From contig NZ_FZOO01000002.1 in the NCBI RefSeq assembly GCF_900188375.1, positions 310,001-374,000 on the forward strand: a stretch of 64,000 nucleotides of DNA, written 5' to 3'. Each line of letters begins with the position of its first letter. Positions within the stretch are counted from its first letter, which is position 1. This DNA comes from Geodermatophilus pulveris (lineage in GTDB: Bacteria; Actinomycetota; Actinomycetes; Mycobacteriales; Geodermatophilaceae). The translations under genes and the position numbers were made by a program. Below the pieces are notes generated by a model, which saw only the letters and a list, made by a program, of their open reading frames with translations, was not told where the DNA came from and made no database searches. Below are positions 55,775-64,000 of the stretch, piece by piece.

Positions 55775-56503
55775 CTAGGGAACCGGCTGCCCGAGCCGGT
55801 GAGCAGTCGCCGCCGCCAGCAGGCCCAGCGAGTTCGTGGCCAGGTGCAGCAGGGCCGGGGCGAGCAGGCTGCCGCTGCGCTCCCGCAGTGCGGCGAACAG
55901 CACGCCGGCCGCCGCGGTGGCCAGGCAGGCCAGCAGGACGGCCCCGGCGCGGGCCAGGGGCGGCCCGGCGAGGTCGTTGGCCGCCAGCGCGCCGAGCGTG
56001 GGCCGCACGTGCCACAGCCCGAACACCGCGGCGGACACCCCCACCGCGCCGGCCCGCGGCAGCAGCCGGGCCAGCGCGGCCAGCAGCACCCCGCGGAAGG
56101 CGACCTCCTCCCACAGCACGGTGCCGAGCGGGATCCGGACCAGCGCCTGGCCGGCCAGCTCCGCGGCGTCGAGCCGGGCGACGCGGCCGTCGGCGAGCAG
56201 CGGCCGCAGGGCGGGCAGCGCGAGCGCCACCGCGTACCCCGCGGCGACGGCCGCGGCGCAGCCGCCGCCCCACCGCGCGCCCGGGGCCAGCCGGCGGCGG
56301 TCCAGGCCCAGCTCGGCCCAGGACAGCCCGGCGGCCCGGGCCGCCGCGAGCAGCACGCCCGCCGCGGCGACGTTGGCCACGACGTAGGACCCCGGCCGGC
56401 CGGGCAGCCGGTGCACGAGCAGGTTGTTCCAGGCGAGCAGCACGGGCAGCAGGACGCCGGTGAGCACCAGCACCCTGCGGCGGTCGGCTGCGCCAGCATG
56501 CAC
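55775..56503 (-). CDS. CPBP-family intramembrane metalloprotease
   Basis: 242 aa, seven to eight helices. The Abi/CAAX-protease motifs are complete: EEVAFRG with Glu132, Glu133 and Arg137, FGLWH with His165, and HLATN with His220 and Asn224. Members cleave prenylated or membrane-bound peptides, and some give self-immunity to bacteriocins. The GTG at 56503 is only two bases from the divergent start at 56506, so one of these starts may lie further inside. It precedes the glycosyltransferase on the same strand. Confidence 0.9.
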   Translation of the reverse strand: MHAGAADRRRVLVLTGVLLPVLLAWNNLLVHRLPGRPGSYVVANVAAAGVLLAAARAAGLSWAELGLDRRRLAPGARWGGGCAAAVAAGYAVALALPALRPLLADGRVARLDAAELAGQALVRIPLGTVLWEEVAFRGVLLAALARLLPRAGAVGVSAAVFGLWHVRPTLGALAANDLAGPPLARAGAVLLACLATAAAGVLFAALRERSGSLLAPALLHLATNSLGLLAAATAHRLGQPVP

Positions 56504-56505
56504 GG

Positions 56506-56886
56506 GTGGGGTGTGCCCGGGGACGACGCCGGCTCACCCTCGTCGCGGCCGCCCTCGGCTGCGCCGCCGTGGTCGCCGTCTCCGGCCAGCTGTCCGCGGG
56601 CGCGCTGGTCGCCGTGGCCGCCGCCGGTGCCGCCGTCACCGCCACCGGCCTGGCCCGGCGCGCCGGGGCGGGCGCGCCGCCGGTCGGGCGGCGCGGGCTG
56701 CCGTGGCTGGTCTGGCTGGCGGCGGCCCTCGGCTGGGAGCTGGTCACCCTGGCCGACGCCGACCTGCCGACGCTCAGCGACCTGGCCGACCCGGTGCTCG
56801 CCGTCCCGCTGGTGCGCGGCGCGGCCACCCTGGCCTGGCTGGCGGCCGGCGCCTGGCTGCTCACCCGTCCGCGGCGGCCCTCGTGA
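56506..56886 (+). CDS. Hypothetical membrane protein
   Basis: 126 aa, four hydrophobic segments (LTLVAAALGCAAVVAV, GALVAVAAAGAAVTATGL, WLVWLAAALGWELV, GAATLAWLAAGAWLL). No catalytic motif. It overlaps the next small membrane gene by GTGA. Together they are a common two-gene unit in actinobacteria, of unknown role. The start is uncertain because of the divergent gene two bases away. Confidence 0.65.
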   Translation: MGCARGRRRLTLVAAALGCAAVVAVSGQLSAGALVAVAAAGAAVTATGLARRAGAGAPPVGRRGLPWLVWLAAALGWELVTLADADLPTLSDLADPVLAVPLVRGAATLAWLAAGAWLLTRPRRPS

Positions 56887-57068
56887 CCGCCGCCGCGGGG
56901 TTCGCCGTCCTGCTGGTCGCGGCGCTGCTGCTGGAGACCGCCGCCCGCCGCGGCGCCGGGCCGGCCACGGCCGCGGAGGCGGTCGGCGCCGCGATGCGGA
57001 CGACGCCCGGCCGGCTGGCCGTGCTGTTCGCCTGGGTGTGGCTGGGCGTGCACTTCCTGGCCCGCTGA
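56883..57068 (+). CDS. Small membrane protein (DUF6186-like)
   Basis: 61 aa. A first helix (AGFAVLLVAALLLETAARR), a linker with AEAVGAAMRTTPGRL, and a second helix (LAVLFAWVWLGVHFLAR). The ETAARR...AAMRTxxGRLxVxxAWxWLGxHFLAR pattern is what I recall of DUF6186 proteins. Coupled by GTGA to the gene before it; function unknown. Confidence 0.72.
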   Translation: MTAAAGFAVLLVAALLLETAARRGAGPATAAEAVGAAMRTTPGRLAVLFAWVWLGVHFLAR

Positions 57069-57144
57069 CCGGCACGCCGGTGACTCGCCGGCGGGGAGGC
57101 GGGGTAGGGCCGCGCGGTCCGTCCGTCCCACCCTGGAGGTCGCC

Positions 57145-58725
57145 GTGGACCACCGCACCGACGAGGAGGCGCCGCCGTGGTGGCAGCGCGGCGCGGTCTA
57201 CCAGGTCTACCCGCGGTCGTTCGCCGACTCCGGCGGCGACGGCATCGGCGACCTGCGGGGCCTGCGCGCGCACCTGGACCACCTCGCCGGGCTGTCCGTC
57301 GCCGCGGTGTGGCTGTCCCCGATCTACCCCTCCCCCATGGCCGACTTCGGCTACGACGTCGCCGACCACTGCGACGTCGACCCGCTGTTCGGGACCCTGG
57401 CCGACCTCGACGACCTGGTCGCCGACTGCCACGCGCGGGGCATCCGGGTGGTGCTGGACTGGGTGCCCAACCACACCTCCGACCGGCACCCGTGGTTCCT
57501 CGCCTCCCGGTCCTCGCGGACCGACCCGAAGCGCGACTGGTACGTGTGGCGGGACGGCGCCCCCGACGGCGGCCCGCCCAACGACTGGCGCTCGGAGTTC
57601 GCCGCGGTCGGCCCGGCCTGGTCCTTCGACGAGGGCACCGGCCAGTGGTACCTGCACTCGTACACGCCGCAGCAGCCCGACCTGGACTGGGAGAACCCGG
57701 AGGTCGTGGCGGCGATGCACGACACGGTCCGGTTCTGGCTGCGCCGCGGGGTCGACGGGCTGCGCATCGACGCCCTGCAGCGGCTGGCCAAGGACCCGCT
57801 GCTGCGCAGCAACGCCGGCTCCGACCGCCGCCACGACCAGGACTGGGAGACCGCCCACGAGCGGCTGCGCGGCATCCGGCGGGTGGTCGACGAATTCCCC
57901 GACCGCATGATCGTCGGCGAGGTGTACCTGCTCGACCTGCGCCGCGTGCTGGCCTACCTGGCCGGCGGCGACCAGCTGCACCTGGCGCACAACTTCGTGT
58001 TCGTCCACCTGCCCTGGGACGCCGGCGCCTTCCGCACCGCGATCGAGGAGTTCGAGGCGCAGGCCGAGCCGGAGGCCTGGCCGGCCTGGTTCCTCGGCAA
58101 CCACGACCACCCCCGCATCGCCACCCGGTACGACGCCGCCGCGGGCGAGGGCGGGCACGGACCGGCGCGGGCGCGGGCGGTCGCGCTGCTGCTGACCGCC
58201 CTGCGCGGCACGCCGTTCCTGTACCAGGGCGACGAGCTGGGCCTGCCGGACGCCGTCGTCCCCCCGGACCGGGTGGTCGACGTGGACGGCCGCGACCCCG
58301 AGCGGGCGCCGATCCCCTGGCGGCCGCCGTCGGTCGCCGGCCCGGGCGCGGGGTTCACCACCGGGGAGCCCTGGCTGCCGCTGGTCGATGACGCGGAGCG
58401 GCTGTGCGTCGAGCGGCAGTCCGCCGACCCGTCGTCCACGCTGTCGCTGGTGCGCCGGCTGACCGCGCTGCGGGCCACCTCGCGGACGCTGCAGACCGGC
58501 CGGCAGCAGATGGTCGACGCCGGGCCGGGCGTGCTGGCGTGGCTGCGCGAGGGGGACGGCGAGCGGCTGCTGGCGGCGGTGAACTTCACCGCCGAGCCGC
58601 GGGTGGCCCCCGTCGGCGCGGACGCCACGCTGCTGGTGTCCACCGACCCGGAGCGGACGGCGGACCCGGCCGGGGAGGTCCACCTGGGGCCGGACGAGGC
58701 CGTGCTCGTCCGGCTGGCGGGGTGA
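57145..58725 (+). CDS. GH13 alpha-glucosidase (oligo-1,6-glucosidase type)
   Basis: 526 aa. The GH13 barrel is complete: WWQRGAVYQVYPRSFADSGGDGIGDLRG, the nucleophile Asp209 in GVDGLRIDAL, the acid/base Glu259 in IVGEVYL, and Asp321 in LGNHDH. LSPIYPSPMADFGYDVADHCDVDPLFG is typical of GH13 subfamilies 17, 23, 30 and 31. It hydrolyses terminal alpha-glucosides such as maltose, isomaltose or sucrose in the cytoplasm. A GGAGG lies eight bases before the GTG at 57145. It is transcribed alone. Confidence 0.95.
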   Translation: MDHRTDEEAPPWWQRGAVYQVYPRSFADSGGDGIGDLRGLRAHLDHLAGLSVAAVWLSPIYPSPMADFGYDVADHCDVDPLFGTLADLDDLVADCHARGIRVVLDWVPNHTSDRHPWFLASRSSRTDPKRDWYVWRDGAPDGGPPNDWRSEFAAVGPAWSFDEGTGQWYLHSYTPQQPDLDWENPEVVAAMHDTVRFWLRRGVDGLRIDALQRLAKDPLLRSNAGSDRRHDQDWETAHERLRGIRRVVDEFPDRMIVGEVYLLDLRRVLAYLAGGDQLHLAHNFVFVHLPWDAGAFRTAIEEFEAQAEPEAWPAWFLGNHDHPRIATRYDAAAGEGGHGPARARAVALLLTALRGTPFLYQGDELGLPDAVVPPDRVVDVDGRDPERAPIPWRPPSVAGPGAGFTTGEPWLPLVDDAERLCVERQSADPSSTLSLVRRLTALRATSRTLQTGRQQMVDAGPGVLAWLREGDGERLLAAVNFTAEPRVAPVGADATLLVSTDPERTADPAGEVHLGPDEAVLVRLAG

Positions 58726-58758
58726 CCCGCACCGGCGCACCCCGGGCGGGCGGGCCGG

Positions 58759-59649
58759 TCACGGGCGCAGCGCGGCGTGGACCTCCGCGGCGTGGTCGAA
58801 GACCGCGAAGTGGCCCTCGCCGGGCAGCCAGTGCGGCGTGCAGCGCGGCAGCATCGCCGCCAGCACCCGGCCCAGGGCCACCGGCACCTGCCAGTCCTGC
58901 GTGCCGTGCCAGAGGTGCACCTGCTGGCGCACCTCGGTCAGCGGGAACCCCCAGGGGCGGAACAGCAGTGCCCGGTCCTCCGCCACCGGGCCGGTCCCGT
59001 TGCGCAGCGCCTCGGTGAACATCTCGACCAGCACCCTTCGCACGCCGGGCCGGCCGAGCACCCGCCGGTCGGCCGCGTTGAGCCGGGTCTGCAGGTAGCG
59101 CGGGATCGCCTCCGGACGCCGGACCGCCGGGGCGAACACCGGCCGCAGCAGCGAGGCCACCGGCGAGGGCCGGTGCGCCACCGCCCGCAGCCGCCGGGGC
59201 ACCCACCCCGGCCAGGCCCACGGGACGTCCGGCGGCGGCGCCCCGCCGAGGACGCCGACGCCGACCACCCGGGTGTCGAAGGCGTGCGCGCAGGCCAGCG
59301 CGTAGGCGGCGCCGCCGGACAGGCTGAGGACGGCGAACTCGCCGATCCCCAGGTGGTCCACCAGCCGGGCGACGTCCTCGGGCCAGTCGGCCACCCGCCG
59401 GCCCGGCTGCGGGTCGGAGCCGCCGAAGCCGGGCCGGTCGGGCACCACGAGGCGCACGCCCCAGCGCCGGTAGTCCTCCGGGTCCTCGGCGTGGCGCTCC
59501 CGCCGCGAGCTCGGCGAGCCGTGGCAGCCCAGCACCGGCCGCCCGGCGGGGTCCCCGTACTCGGCTCAGGCCAGGGTCCGCCCGTCCGGCAGCCGCAGCT
59601 CCCCGTCGCGGGGTCCGGCGGACGCGGGGTGACCTGGCTGCTCCGGCAT
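58759..59649 (-). pseudogene. Alpha/beta hydrolase with premature TGA
   Basis: From the ATG at 59649 the frame reads PEQPGHPASAGPRDGELRLPDGRTLA, then TGA (59568-59566), then AEYGDPAGRPVLGCHGSPSSRRE and on through RPGFGGSDP, LSLSGG (nucleophile Ser), GTQDWQVPV and GEGHFAVF to the stop at 58759. Family members have Trp at the stop position (LAWAEYGDP), so TGG to TGA explains it. The part after the stop could start at a GTG near 59535, giving about 258 aa that lack the first strands. It is a nonsense-mutated gene or a base error. Confidence 0.82.
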
Positions 59650-59693
59650 GACCGCCCGCTACCCCGCCCCGGGGCCGCCGCACCCGGCCGCGG

Positions 59694-59861
59694 TCAGAAG
59701 TCGTGCGCCTCGTCGTAGCCGAGGTCCCCGCCGGTGGCGCCGTCCCCGCCGGCCGGCTCCGCCGGGGGTGCGGCCCCCGCGGGCGGCGGGGTGGCCGCGG
59801 CCAGGTCCGCGTGCACCGTGTCGTACCCGTGGTCACCGGACTCGTCGCGCGGTTCGTGCAC
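59694..59861 (-). CDS. Small acidic protein with GYD motifs
   Basis: 55 aa from the GTG at 59861, nine bases after GGAGG. The sequence is HEPRDESGDHGYDTVHADLAAAT, a Pro/Ala/Gly linker, and GGDLGYDEAHDF, so a GYD-x2-H element occurs near each end. It has no membrane segment. The good ribosome-binding site and the clean frame favour a real gene. The two GYD-x2-H elements could bind a metal or a partner. No known family. Confidence 0.55.
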   Translation of the reverse strand: MHEPRDESGDHGYDTVHADLAAATPPPAGAAPPAEPAGGDGATGGDLGYDEAHDF

Positions 59862-59972
59862 CGTGTCCGACCTCCCGTCCGCGCCCGCCCGGGCGCGGGG
59901 TGCCCGGCCCGCCGGCGGCGTACGAGCAGGGTCCCACCGCCGGCCTCCGGCGGCCTCCCGGACGGCGACGGC

Positions 59973-60806
59973 TCAGCGGCTGCGGTACAGGCGCGTGGTG
60001 ACCGGCAGGAACACCGCGGCCAGCCCCGCCGCCACGGCCAGGGAGACGGTGATCGCGGTGCCGTCGGGGGTGCCGGCCATGAGCGATCGGGCCGCCGTGG
60101 CCAGCACCGAGATCGGGTTGACGTCGACGAAGGCCCGCAGCGGCCGGGGCAGCGTGCCGGGGTCGACGAAGACGTTGGACAGGAAGGTCAGCGGGAACAG
60201 CACCATGAAGCCCCCGTTGAGGACCGCGCTGGGCGAGCGCAGCACCAGCCCGACCGCGGAGTACACCCAGGACAGCCCGAAGGAGAAGACGACGACCAGG
60301 GCGAGCGCCGCCAGGGCGCCGACCGCCCCGCCCTCGGGCCGGTAGCCCAGCACGACGCCGAGCACCAGGATCACCGTGCCGGCGAGCACGTACCGGACGC
60401 TGTCGCCGAGCAGGGCCCCCAGCAGCGGCGCCGGCCGCCAGATCGGCAGCGAGCGGAACCGGTCGACGACGCCCTTGGTGAGGTCGGTGTTCAGCGCCAC
60501 GCCGGAGTAGACGGTCGTGAACACCACCGACATGACCAGGATCCCGGGCAGCACGTACTGCAGGTAGGCGCTGGTCGACCCGGCCAGCGCACCGCCGAAC
60601 AGGTAGGTGAACATCAGCACGAACAGCACCGGCGTGATGGTGACGTCGATCAGCTGCTCGGGCACGTGCTTGATCTTCAGCATGCCGCGCCAGCCGAAGG
60701 TCAGCGCCGTCGACAGCGGGCCGGGGCGTGGCGGGCGCGCCGTGGAGGCGATGGCGCGGCGGACGGCGGCGGTGTCGGCGTCGGTCGCGGGTGCGGTGGC
60801 GGTCAT
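59973..60806 (-). CDS. ABC-2 transporter permease (DrrB-like)
   Basis: 277 aa, six helices. [59 protein letters not shown] and [25 protein letters not shown] match daunorubicin-resistance DrrB-type permeases. With the ATPase, which it overlaps by ATGA, it forms an exporter, probably of a hydrophobic drug or lipid. Confidence 0.94.
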   Translation of the reverse strand: MTATAPATDADTAAVRRAIASTARPPRPGPLSTALTFGWRGMLKIKHVPEQLIDVTITPVLFVLMFTYLFGGALAGSTSAYLQYVLPGILVMSVVFTTVYSGVALNTDLTKGVVDRFRSLPIWRPAPLLGALLGDSVRYVLAGTVILVLGVVLGYRPEGGAVGALAALALVVVFSFGLSWVYSAVGLVLRSPSAVLNGGFMVLFPLTFLSNVFVDPGTLPRPLRAFVDVNPISVLATAARSLMAGTPDGTAITVSLAVAAGLAAVFLPVTTRLYRSR

Positions 60807-61780
60807 GACGCCTTCCCGGAGGTGGGTGCCGGCTCCTCGGCGAGGTGACCGGTGAGCGACAGGAACACCTCGTCCAGGCTGGGCTGGTCGAGGGAGAAGT
60901 CGGCGAGGCCGACGCCGGCCCGCCCCAGCTCGCCGACCGCGGTCGCCGCGCGGTCGGCGTCGCTGCAGGCTGCCGACAGCGCGGCCGGGTCCGGCTCCAG
61001 GGTCACCGTGCCGACGACGGCCTCCAGGAGCCGCGCGGCCTCGGCGCGGCGGGCCGGGTCGAGCAGCCGCACGTGCAGCGCCCCGGTGCCGATGGACGCC
61101 TTGAGCTGGCCCGGCGTGCCCTCGGCGATCACCCGGCCGCGGTCGATGACCACGATGCCGTCGGCGAGCTGGTCGGCCTCCTCCAGGTACTGGGTGCACA
61201 GCAGCACCGTCGTCCCCTCGGCCACCAGCGCCCGGACGATCTCCCAGACCTGGTTGCGCGAGCGCGGGTCCAGCCCGGTGGTCGGCTCGTCGAGGAAGGC
61301 CAACCGCGGGGTGACGACGATGCTCGCGGCGATGTCCAGCCGCCGGCGCATGCCGCCGGAGTAGTGCTTGACCAGCTTCCCGGCGGCGCCGGCGATGCCG
61401 AAGGCCTCCAGCAGCTCGTCGGCGCGGGCGCGCGCGGCGGCCCGGCGGTGGCCGAGCAGCCGGCCGATGAGCACGAGGTTCTCCCGGCCGGTGAGCTCCT
61501 CGTCGACCGAGGCCAGCTGGCCGGTGAGGCTGACCAGCCCGCGGACCGCGTCGGCCTCGGCGACGACGTCGTGGCCGAGCACCCGGGCGGTGCCGGCGTC
61601 GGGCGGGACGATCGTGGCCAGCATGCGGATGGTCGTCGTCTTCCCGGCGCCGTTGGGCCCCAGGACGCCGTAGATGGCCCCGGCCGGGACGGCGAGGTCG
61701 ACGCCGGCCACGGCGCGGGTCTCCCCGTACGACTTGGCCAGGCCGGTCGCCTCGATGGCGAGCGTGCTCCCTGATGTCAT
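60803..61780 (-). CDS. ABC transporter ATP-binding protein (DrrA-like)
   Basis: 325 aa. Walker [12 protein letters not shown]-loop [18 protein letters not shown], signature [10 protein letters not shown], Walker [13 protein letters not shown], switch His replaced by Gln in [11 protein letters not shown], as in DrrA. The C-terminal 100 residues form the regulatory extension ending in [15 protein letters not shown], also DrrA-like. It is coupled to the permease gene. The ATG at 61780 fits the conserved N-terminus. Confidence 0.95.
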   Translation of the reverse strand: MTSGSTLAIEATGLAKSYGETRAVAGVDLAVPAGAIYGVLGPNGAGKTTTIRMLATIVPPDAGTARVLGHDVVAEADAVRGLVSLTGQLASVDEELTGRENLVLIGRLLGHRRAAARARADELLEAFGIAGAAGKLVKHYSGGMRRRLDIAASIVVTPRLAFLDEPTTGLDPRSRNQVWEIVRALVAEGTTVLLCTQYLEEADQLADGIVVIDRGRVIAEGTPGQLKASIGTGALHVRLLDPARRAEAARLLEAVVGTVTLEPDPAALSAACSDADRAATAVGELGRAGVGLADFSLDQPSLDEVFLSLTGHLAEEPAPTSGKAS

Positions 61781-61875
61781 CCCGACTCCCTCGAGCGGCG
61801 GTGTCGCGCAGCGTCCTCCACCCCTACGACGGACTGTGCGCGCCGGGCTCATCGGTGCGCCACCGCTTTTCCGGC

Positions 61876-62868
61876 TCAGGGGCGCGGCGCCGCGTCGTCC
61901 CCCGTCTCGAAGCGGACGTCGATCTCCTGGTGCTTCACGGCGCGCTGGGCCCGCGCGGCGTCGGTGAACACCCGCTCGTCGCCCTCGGTCAGGTCGGTGT
62001 GGTCGACGAAGGGGGTGAGCAGCGACCGCGGGTGGAGCCGGTCGACGCGGACGGCGTCGATCTCGACGCAGAGCACCAGCCCGACCGCGGCCAGGTAGAC
62101 GAAGGCGATGAGGCCGAGCACCAGGGCGAAGACGGCGTCCACGGCGCTGGCGTTGGCGACCACGCGGGCCACGTAGATGCCGCCGAAGGACTGCAGCAGC
62201 TGCCAGAGCACCGCGGCGGTGAGCGCGCCGGGGAGCACCTGCCGGGTGGTGAGCCGGCGGGCCGTGGTGATGCGGAAGCCGAGCACGAACACCGCGGCGT
62301 TGGCGACCACGGAGGCGGCGGTGACCAGCACCGTGAACCACCCGGTGGAGCCCCCGCTGTAGGCCGCGACGCCCGTGCCCACCGCGGACAGGACGGTGCT
62401 GGCGAGCAGCAGCAGGCCGAGGGTGAACAGGAGCAGCAGGCTGCGGCCGCGGGAGGTGACCGGGTCGGGGCGGCTGTGCCGGGGCACCGCCCAGATGTTG
62501 TTCATGGCGTGCTGCATCGCCTGGCCGAGGCCGGTGGCCCCGTAGAGGGCGACCAGCCCGCCGACCACGATCCCGGTGAACCCGCCGCCGAGCCCCTCCG
62601 GGCGGGCCAGCTGCGGGCCGATCACCGGGAACTCGCCCAGCGCGGAGTCCAGCAGCTGCTGCTGCAGCTGCGGGTCCCCGGCCAGCAGCAGGCCGAGCAC
62701 GGTGGCCAGCAGCAGCAGCGTCGGGAACAGCGCGAGGAAGCCGTAGTAGGTGATCAGCGCGGCGAGGAAGTGGCCGTCGTCGTCCAGGAACTTGTAGACC
62801 ACCGCGATCGGGAACCCCGCTCCCGGGTGCCGCCGCTGGTACCGGTCCAGCCGCTCGGTCCACCTCAT
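61876..62868 (-). CDS. YihY/BrkB-family membrane protein
   Basis: 330 aa. [29 protein letters not shown] is the family opening, followed by about five more helices and a cytoplasmic tail ([32 protein letters not shown]). Once called RNase BN in error, these are inner-membrane proteins of uncertain, perhaps transport, function. I prefer the ATG at 62868 over the GTG at 62874. It is divergent from the UPF0303 gene by 65 bases. Confidence 0.92.
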   Translation of the reverse strand: MRWTERLDRYQRRHPGAGFPIAVVYKFLDDDGHFLAALITYYGFLALFPTLLLLATVLGLLLAGDPQLQQQLLDSALGEFPVIGPQLARPEGLGGGFTGIVVGGLVALYGATGLGQAMQHAMNNIWAVPRHSRPDPVTSRGRSLLLLFTLGLLLLASTVLSAVGTGVAAYSGGSTGWFTVLVTAASVVANAAVFVLGFRITTARRLTTRQVLPGALTAAVLWQLLQSFGGIYVARVVANASAVDAVFALVLGLIAFVYLAAVGLVLCVEIDAVRVDRLHPRSLLTPFVDHTDLTEGDERVFTDAARAQRAVKHQEIDVRFETGDDAAPRP

Positions 62869-62933
62869 GGCCACCCCTGTCGCCTGCCCGCCCTGCCCGG
62901 TGCCCGGGTACCCCGCCCGGTAGGAAGGGCGCC

Positions 62934-63434
62934 ATGACCGATGCCCCGTCGTCCGGTGCCCTACCGTCCCGTGCAGTGCCCACTGTGGCCCAGCTCGCCA
63001 CCGAGGAGGCGGAGCTGGTCCTCGACGGCTTCACCAACGACGACGCCTGGGACCTCGGTTCGGCGCTGGTGGCGGCCGCCCGGCGCGACGGCGCCGCGGT
63101 GACCGTCGACGTCACCCGGCACGGCCACCAGCTCTTCCACGCCGCCCTGCCCGGCACCAGCCCGGACAACGACTCCTGGGTGCGGCGCAAGACCCGCGTC
63201 GTCGACCGGTTCGGGCACAGCAGCCTCCACGTCCGGCAGGCCAGCATCGAGCGGGGCACCACGTTCGAGGCGGAGTTCGGCCTGGACCCGGCGCGCTACG
63301 CGGCCCACGGCGGGGCGTTCCCCGTCCTCGTCCGCTCCGTGGGCCCGGTCGGCGCGGTCGTCGTCTCCGGGCTGCCGCAGCTGGACGACCACCGGATGGT
63401 CGTCGCGGCCCTGCGGGCGCACCTGCGCCGGTGA
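62934..63434 (+). CDS. UPF0303 / heme-degrading-domain protein
   Basis: 166 aa. [73 protein letters not shown] matches the UPF0303 (YBR137W-like) subgroup of the GlcG/HbpS heme-binding fold. The C-terminal [38 protein letters not shown] strand-helix pair is also typical. Cytoplasmic; role not settled, with heme or cofactor binding suggested for relatives. Confidence 0.9.
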   Translation: MTDAPSSGALPSRAVPTVAQLATEEAELVLDGFTNDDAWDLGSALVAAARRDGAAVTVDVTRHGHQLFHAALPGTSPDNDSWVRRKTRVVDRFGHSSLHVRQASIERGTTFEAEFGLDPARYAAHGGAFPVLVRSVGPVGAVVVSGLPQLDDHRMVVAALRAHLRR

Positions 63435-63643
63435 CCGCCGTCCCCCCGGCGGCCGTACCCCGGCCAGCCGGATCGGGTGCGGCGGACCCGGTCGCGCCGC
63501 CCACGGGCGGGGCCGGCCGCCCCAGACCGCCGTAGCCGCGGCGCCGGCCTGGCACGGGACGGGCCGGCTGCCCTCGACCCGGACCCGCAGCACCCCTGCC
63601 ACGCGCCGCCGGGGGCGCTGTCCGCCACCCCGACGACGCTGGA

Positions 63644-64000
63644 TCAGGGTGCCGCCTCGACCTCGCCGGAGCGGGAGCGCGCGACCAGCACCGGCACCAC
63701 CTCGGCGCCCGCCGTGCCGGCAGCCGCGCAGCCGAGCACGACCAGCCAGGCCAGGGGGTCCAGCGGCGTGCAGCCGAAGAAGTGGCTGAGCCCCGGCGTC
63801 TGGACGACGGTGGCGAGGACGGCCAGCGAGCCGGCGACGGTGACCAGCACCAGCGGGCTGCGCCGGCCGGCCCACGCGGTCTGCCCCAGCTGGGTGGTGA
63901 TCAGCGCGGCCAGGCCCATCGTCCCGGCCCGCCCGCGGAACCCGGTGAGCCGCCCGGTGGCCCAGGCGGCGGTCGCCCCGGCGGTGGTGGCCGCCCCGCG
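63644..64000 (-). CDS. Cation-transporting P-type ATPase, C-terminal end (partial)
   Basis: The frame is open to the window edge, giving the last 118 residues of a longer protein. TMGLAALITTQLGQTAWAGRRSPLVLVTVAGSLAVLATVVQTPGLSHFFGCTPLDPLAWLVVLGCAAAGTAGAEVV matches the final helices of actinobacterial CtpI/CtpH-type P-type ATPases. The phosphorylation and ATP-binding domains lie beyond base 64000. The 209 bases between this stop and the gene ending at 63434 show no feature. Confidence 0.87.
   Translation of the reverse strand, partial: RGAATTAGATAAWATGRLTGFRGRAGTMGLAALITTQLGQTAWAGRRSPLVLVTVAGSLAVLATVVQTPGLSHFFGCTPLDPLAWLVVLGCAAAGTAGAEVVPVLVARSRSGEVEAAP

Noticed and set aside
61876-62868. YihY/BrkB gene as ribonuclease BN
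   Set aside because: The old RNase BN name was an error; the sequence is a polytopic membrane protein with no nuclease motif.

Overview
This is a very GC-rich stretch of an actinobacterial chromosome. GTG starts are common, many neighbouring genes overlap by the 4-base GTGA pattern, and several genes appear leaderless, with a TANNNT -10 box 6-7 bases before the start codon. LGFP repeats, an Rpf-type muralytic enzyme with a c-di-AMP riboswitch, MMPL plus a DUF2993/LmeA-like partner and a DUF6297-like permease all fit Actinomycetota. A soil or stone-dwelling family such as Geodermatophilaceae is my inference, not something the sequence proves. I saw no rRNA, tRNA, CRISPR array, integrase or transposase.

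Layout. 1-8.3 kb: a secreted NodB deacetylase with LGFP repeats, then a fatty-acid activation/oxidation group (acyl-CoA dehydrogenase, two acyl-CoA synthetases, an alpha/beta hydrolase). 8.3-13.2 kb: two small membrane proteins, a methyltransferase, and two cell-wall hydrolase genes that share a nearly identical C-terminal domain. Each of these two has its own c-di-AMP (ydaO-type) riboswitch, and the Rpf gene also has a CRP-type site. 13.3-22.5 kb: a monoacylglycerol-lipase-like hydrolase, a helix-hairpin-helix protein, a quinone oxidoreductase, an MMPL transporter with an LmeA-like protein, a lipoprotein, and a Baeyer-Villiger-type monooxygenase coupled to an SDR. 22.5-31.7 kb: an M50 protease with CBS domains, Spo0M, a two-component system with a GerMN lipoprotein, then a tandem PAP2, hydrolase and phosphoesterase chain, and an MscS channel. 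31.8-37.4 kb: two lipoproteins, dhaKLM (PTS-dependent dihydroxyacetone kinase) and a BCCT transporter. 37.6-47.1 kb: an ATP-dependent DNA ligase, an AbgB-like hydrolase with an AbgT transporter, decayed monooxygenase and cupin genes, a maltokinase-cap protein, an LLM flavoprotein, and an MFS exporter with a long Pro/Thr repeat tail. 47.3-49.6 kb: an ABC ATPase with a frameshifted permease. 49.6-53.2 kb: a compact cobalt-type nitrile hydratase operon. 53.2-53.9 kb: a gene-free, repeat-bearing gap. 53.9-64 kb: a membrane glycosyltransferase, a CPBP protease, small membrane proteins, a GH13 glucosidase, a nonsense-mutated hydrolase, a DrrAB-type ABC exporter, YihY/BrkB, a UPF0303 protein, and the end of a P-type ATPase.

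Most notable. (1) The 49.6-53.2 kb operon joins a split-beta cobalt nitrile hydratase to an asparaginase, an imidase/PgdA-like deacetylase-fold hydrolase and a small protein that starts Met-Cys-Gly-Ala-Cys-Gly. It looks like a complete C-N salvage route, possibly beta-cyanoalanine to asparagine to aspartate. (2) The two wall-hydrolase genes carry stacked control by promoter, CRP-type site and c-di-AMP aptamer. (3) The 53.2-53.9 kb gap holds two identical 20-bp perfect palindromes and a family of about 27-bp imperfect palindromes that I cannot explain. (4) Five genes or remnants carry visible lesions: two nonsense codons, one frameshift, one apparent in-frame deletion and one fused remnant. Either gene decay or base-call error could explain them.
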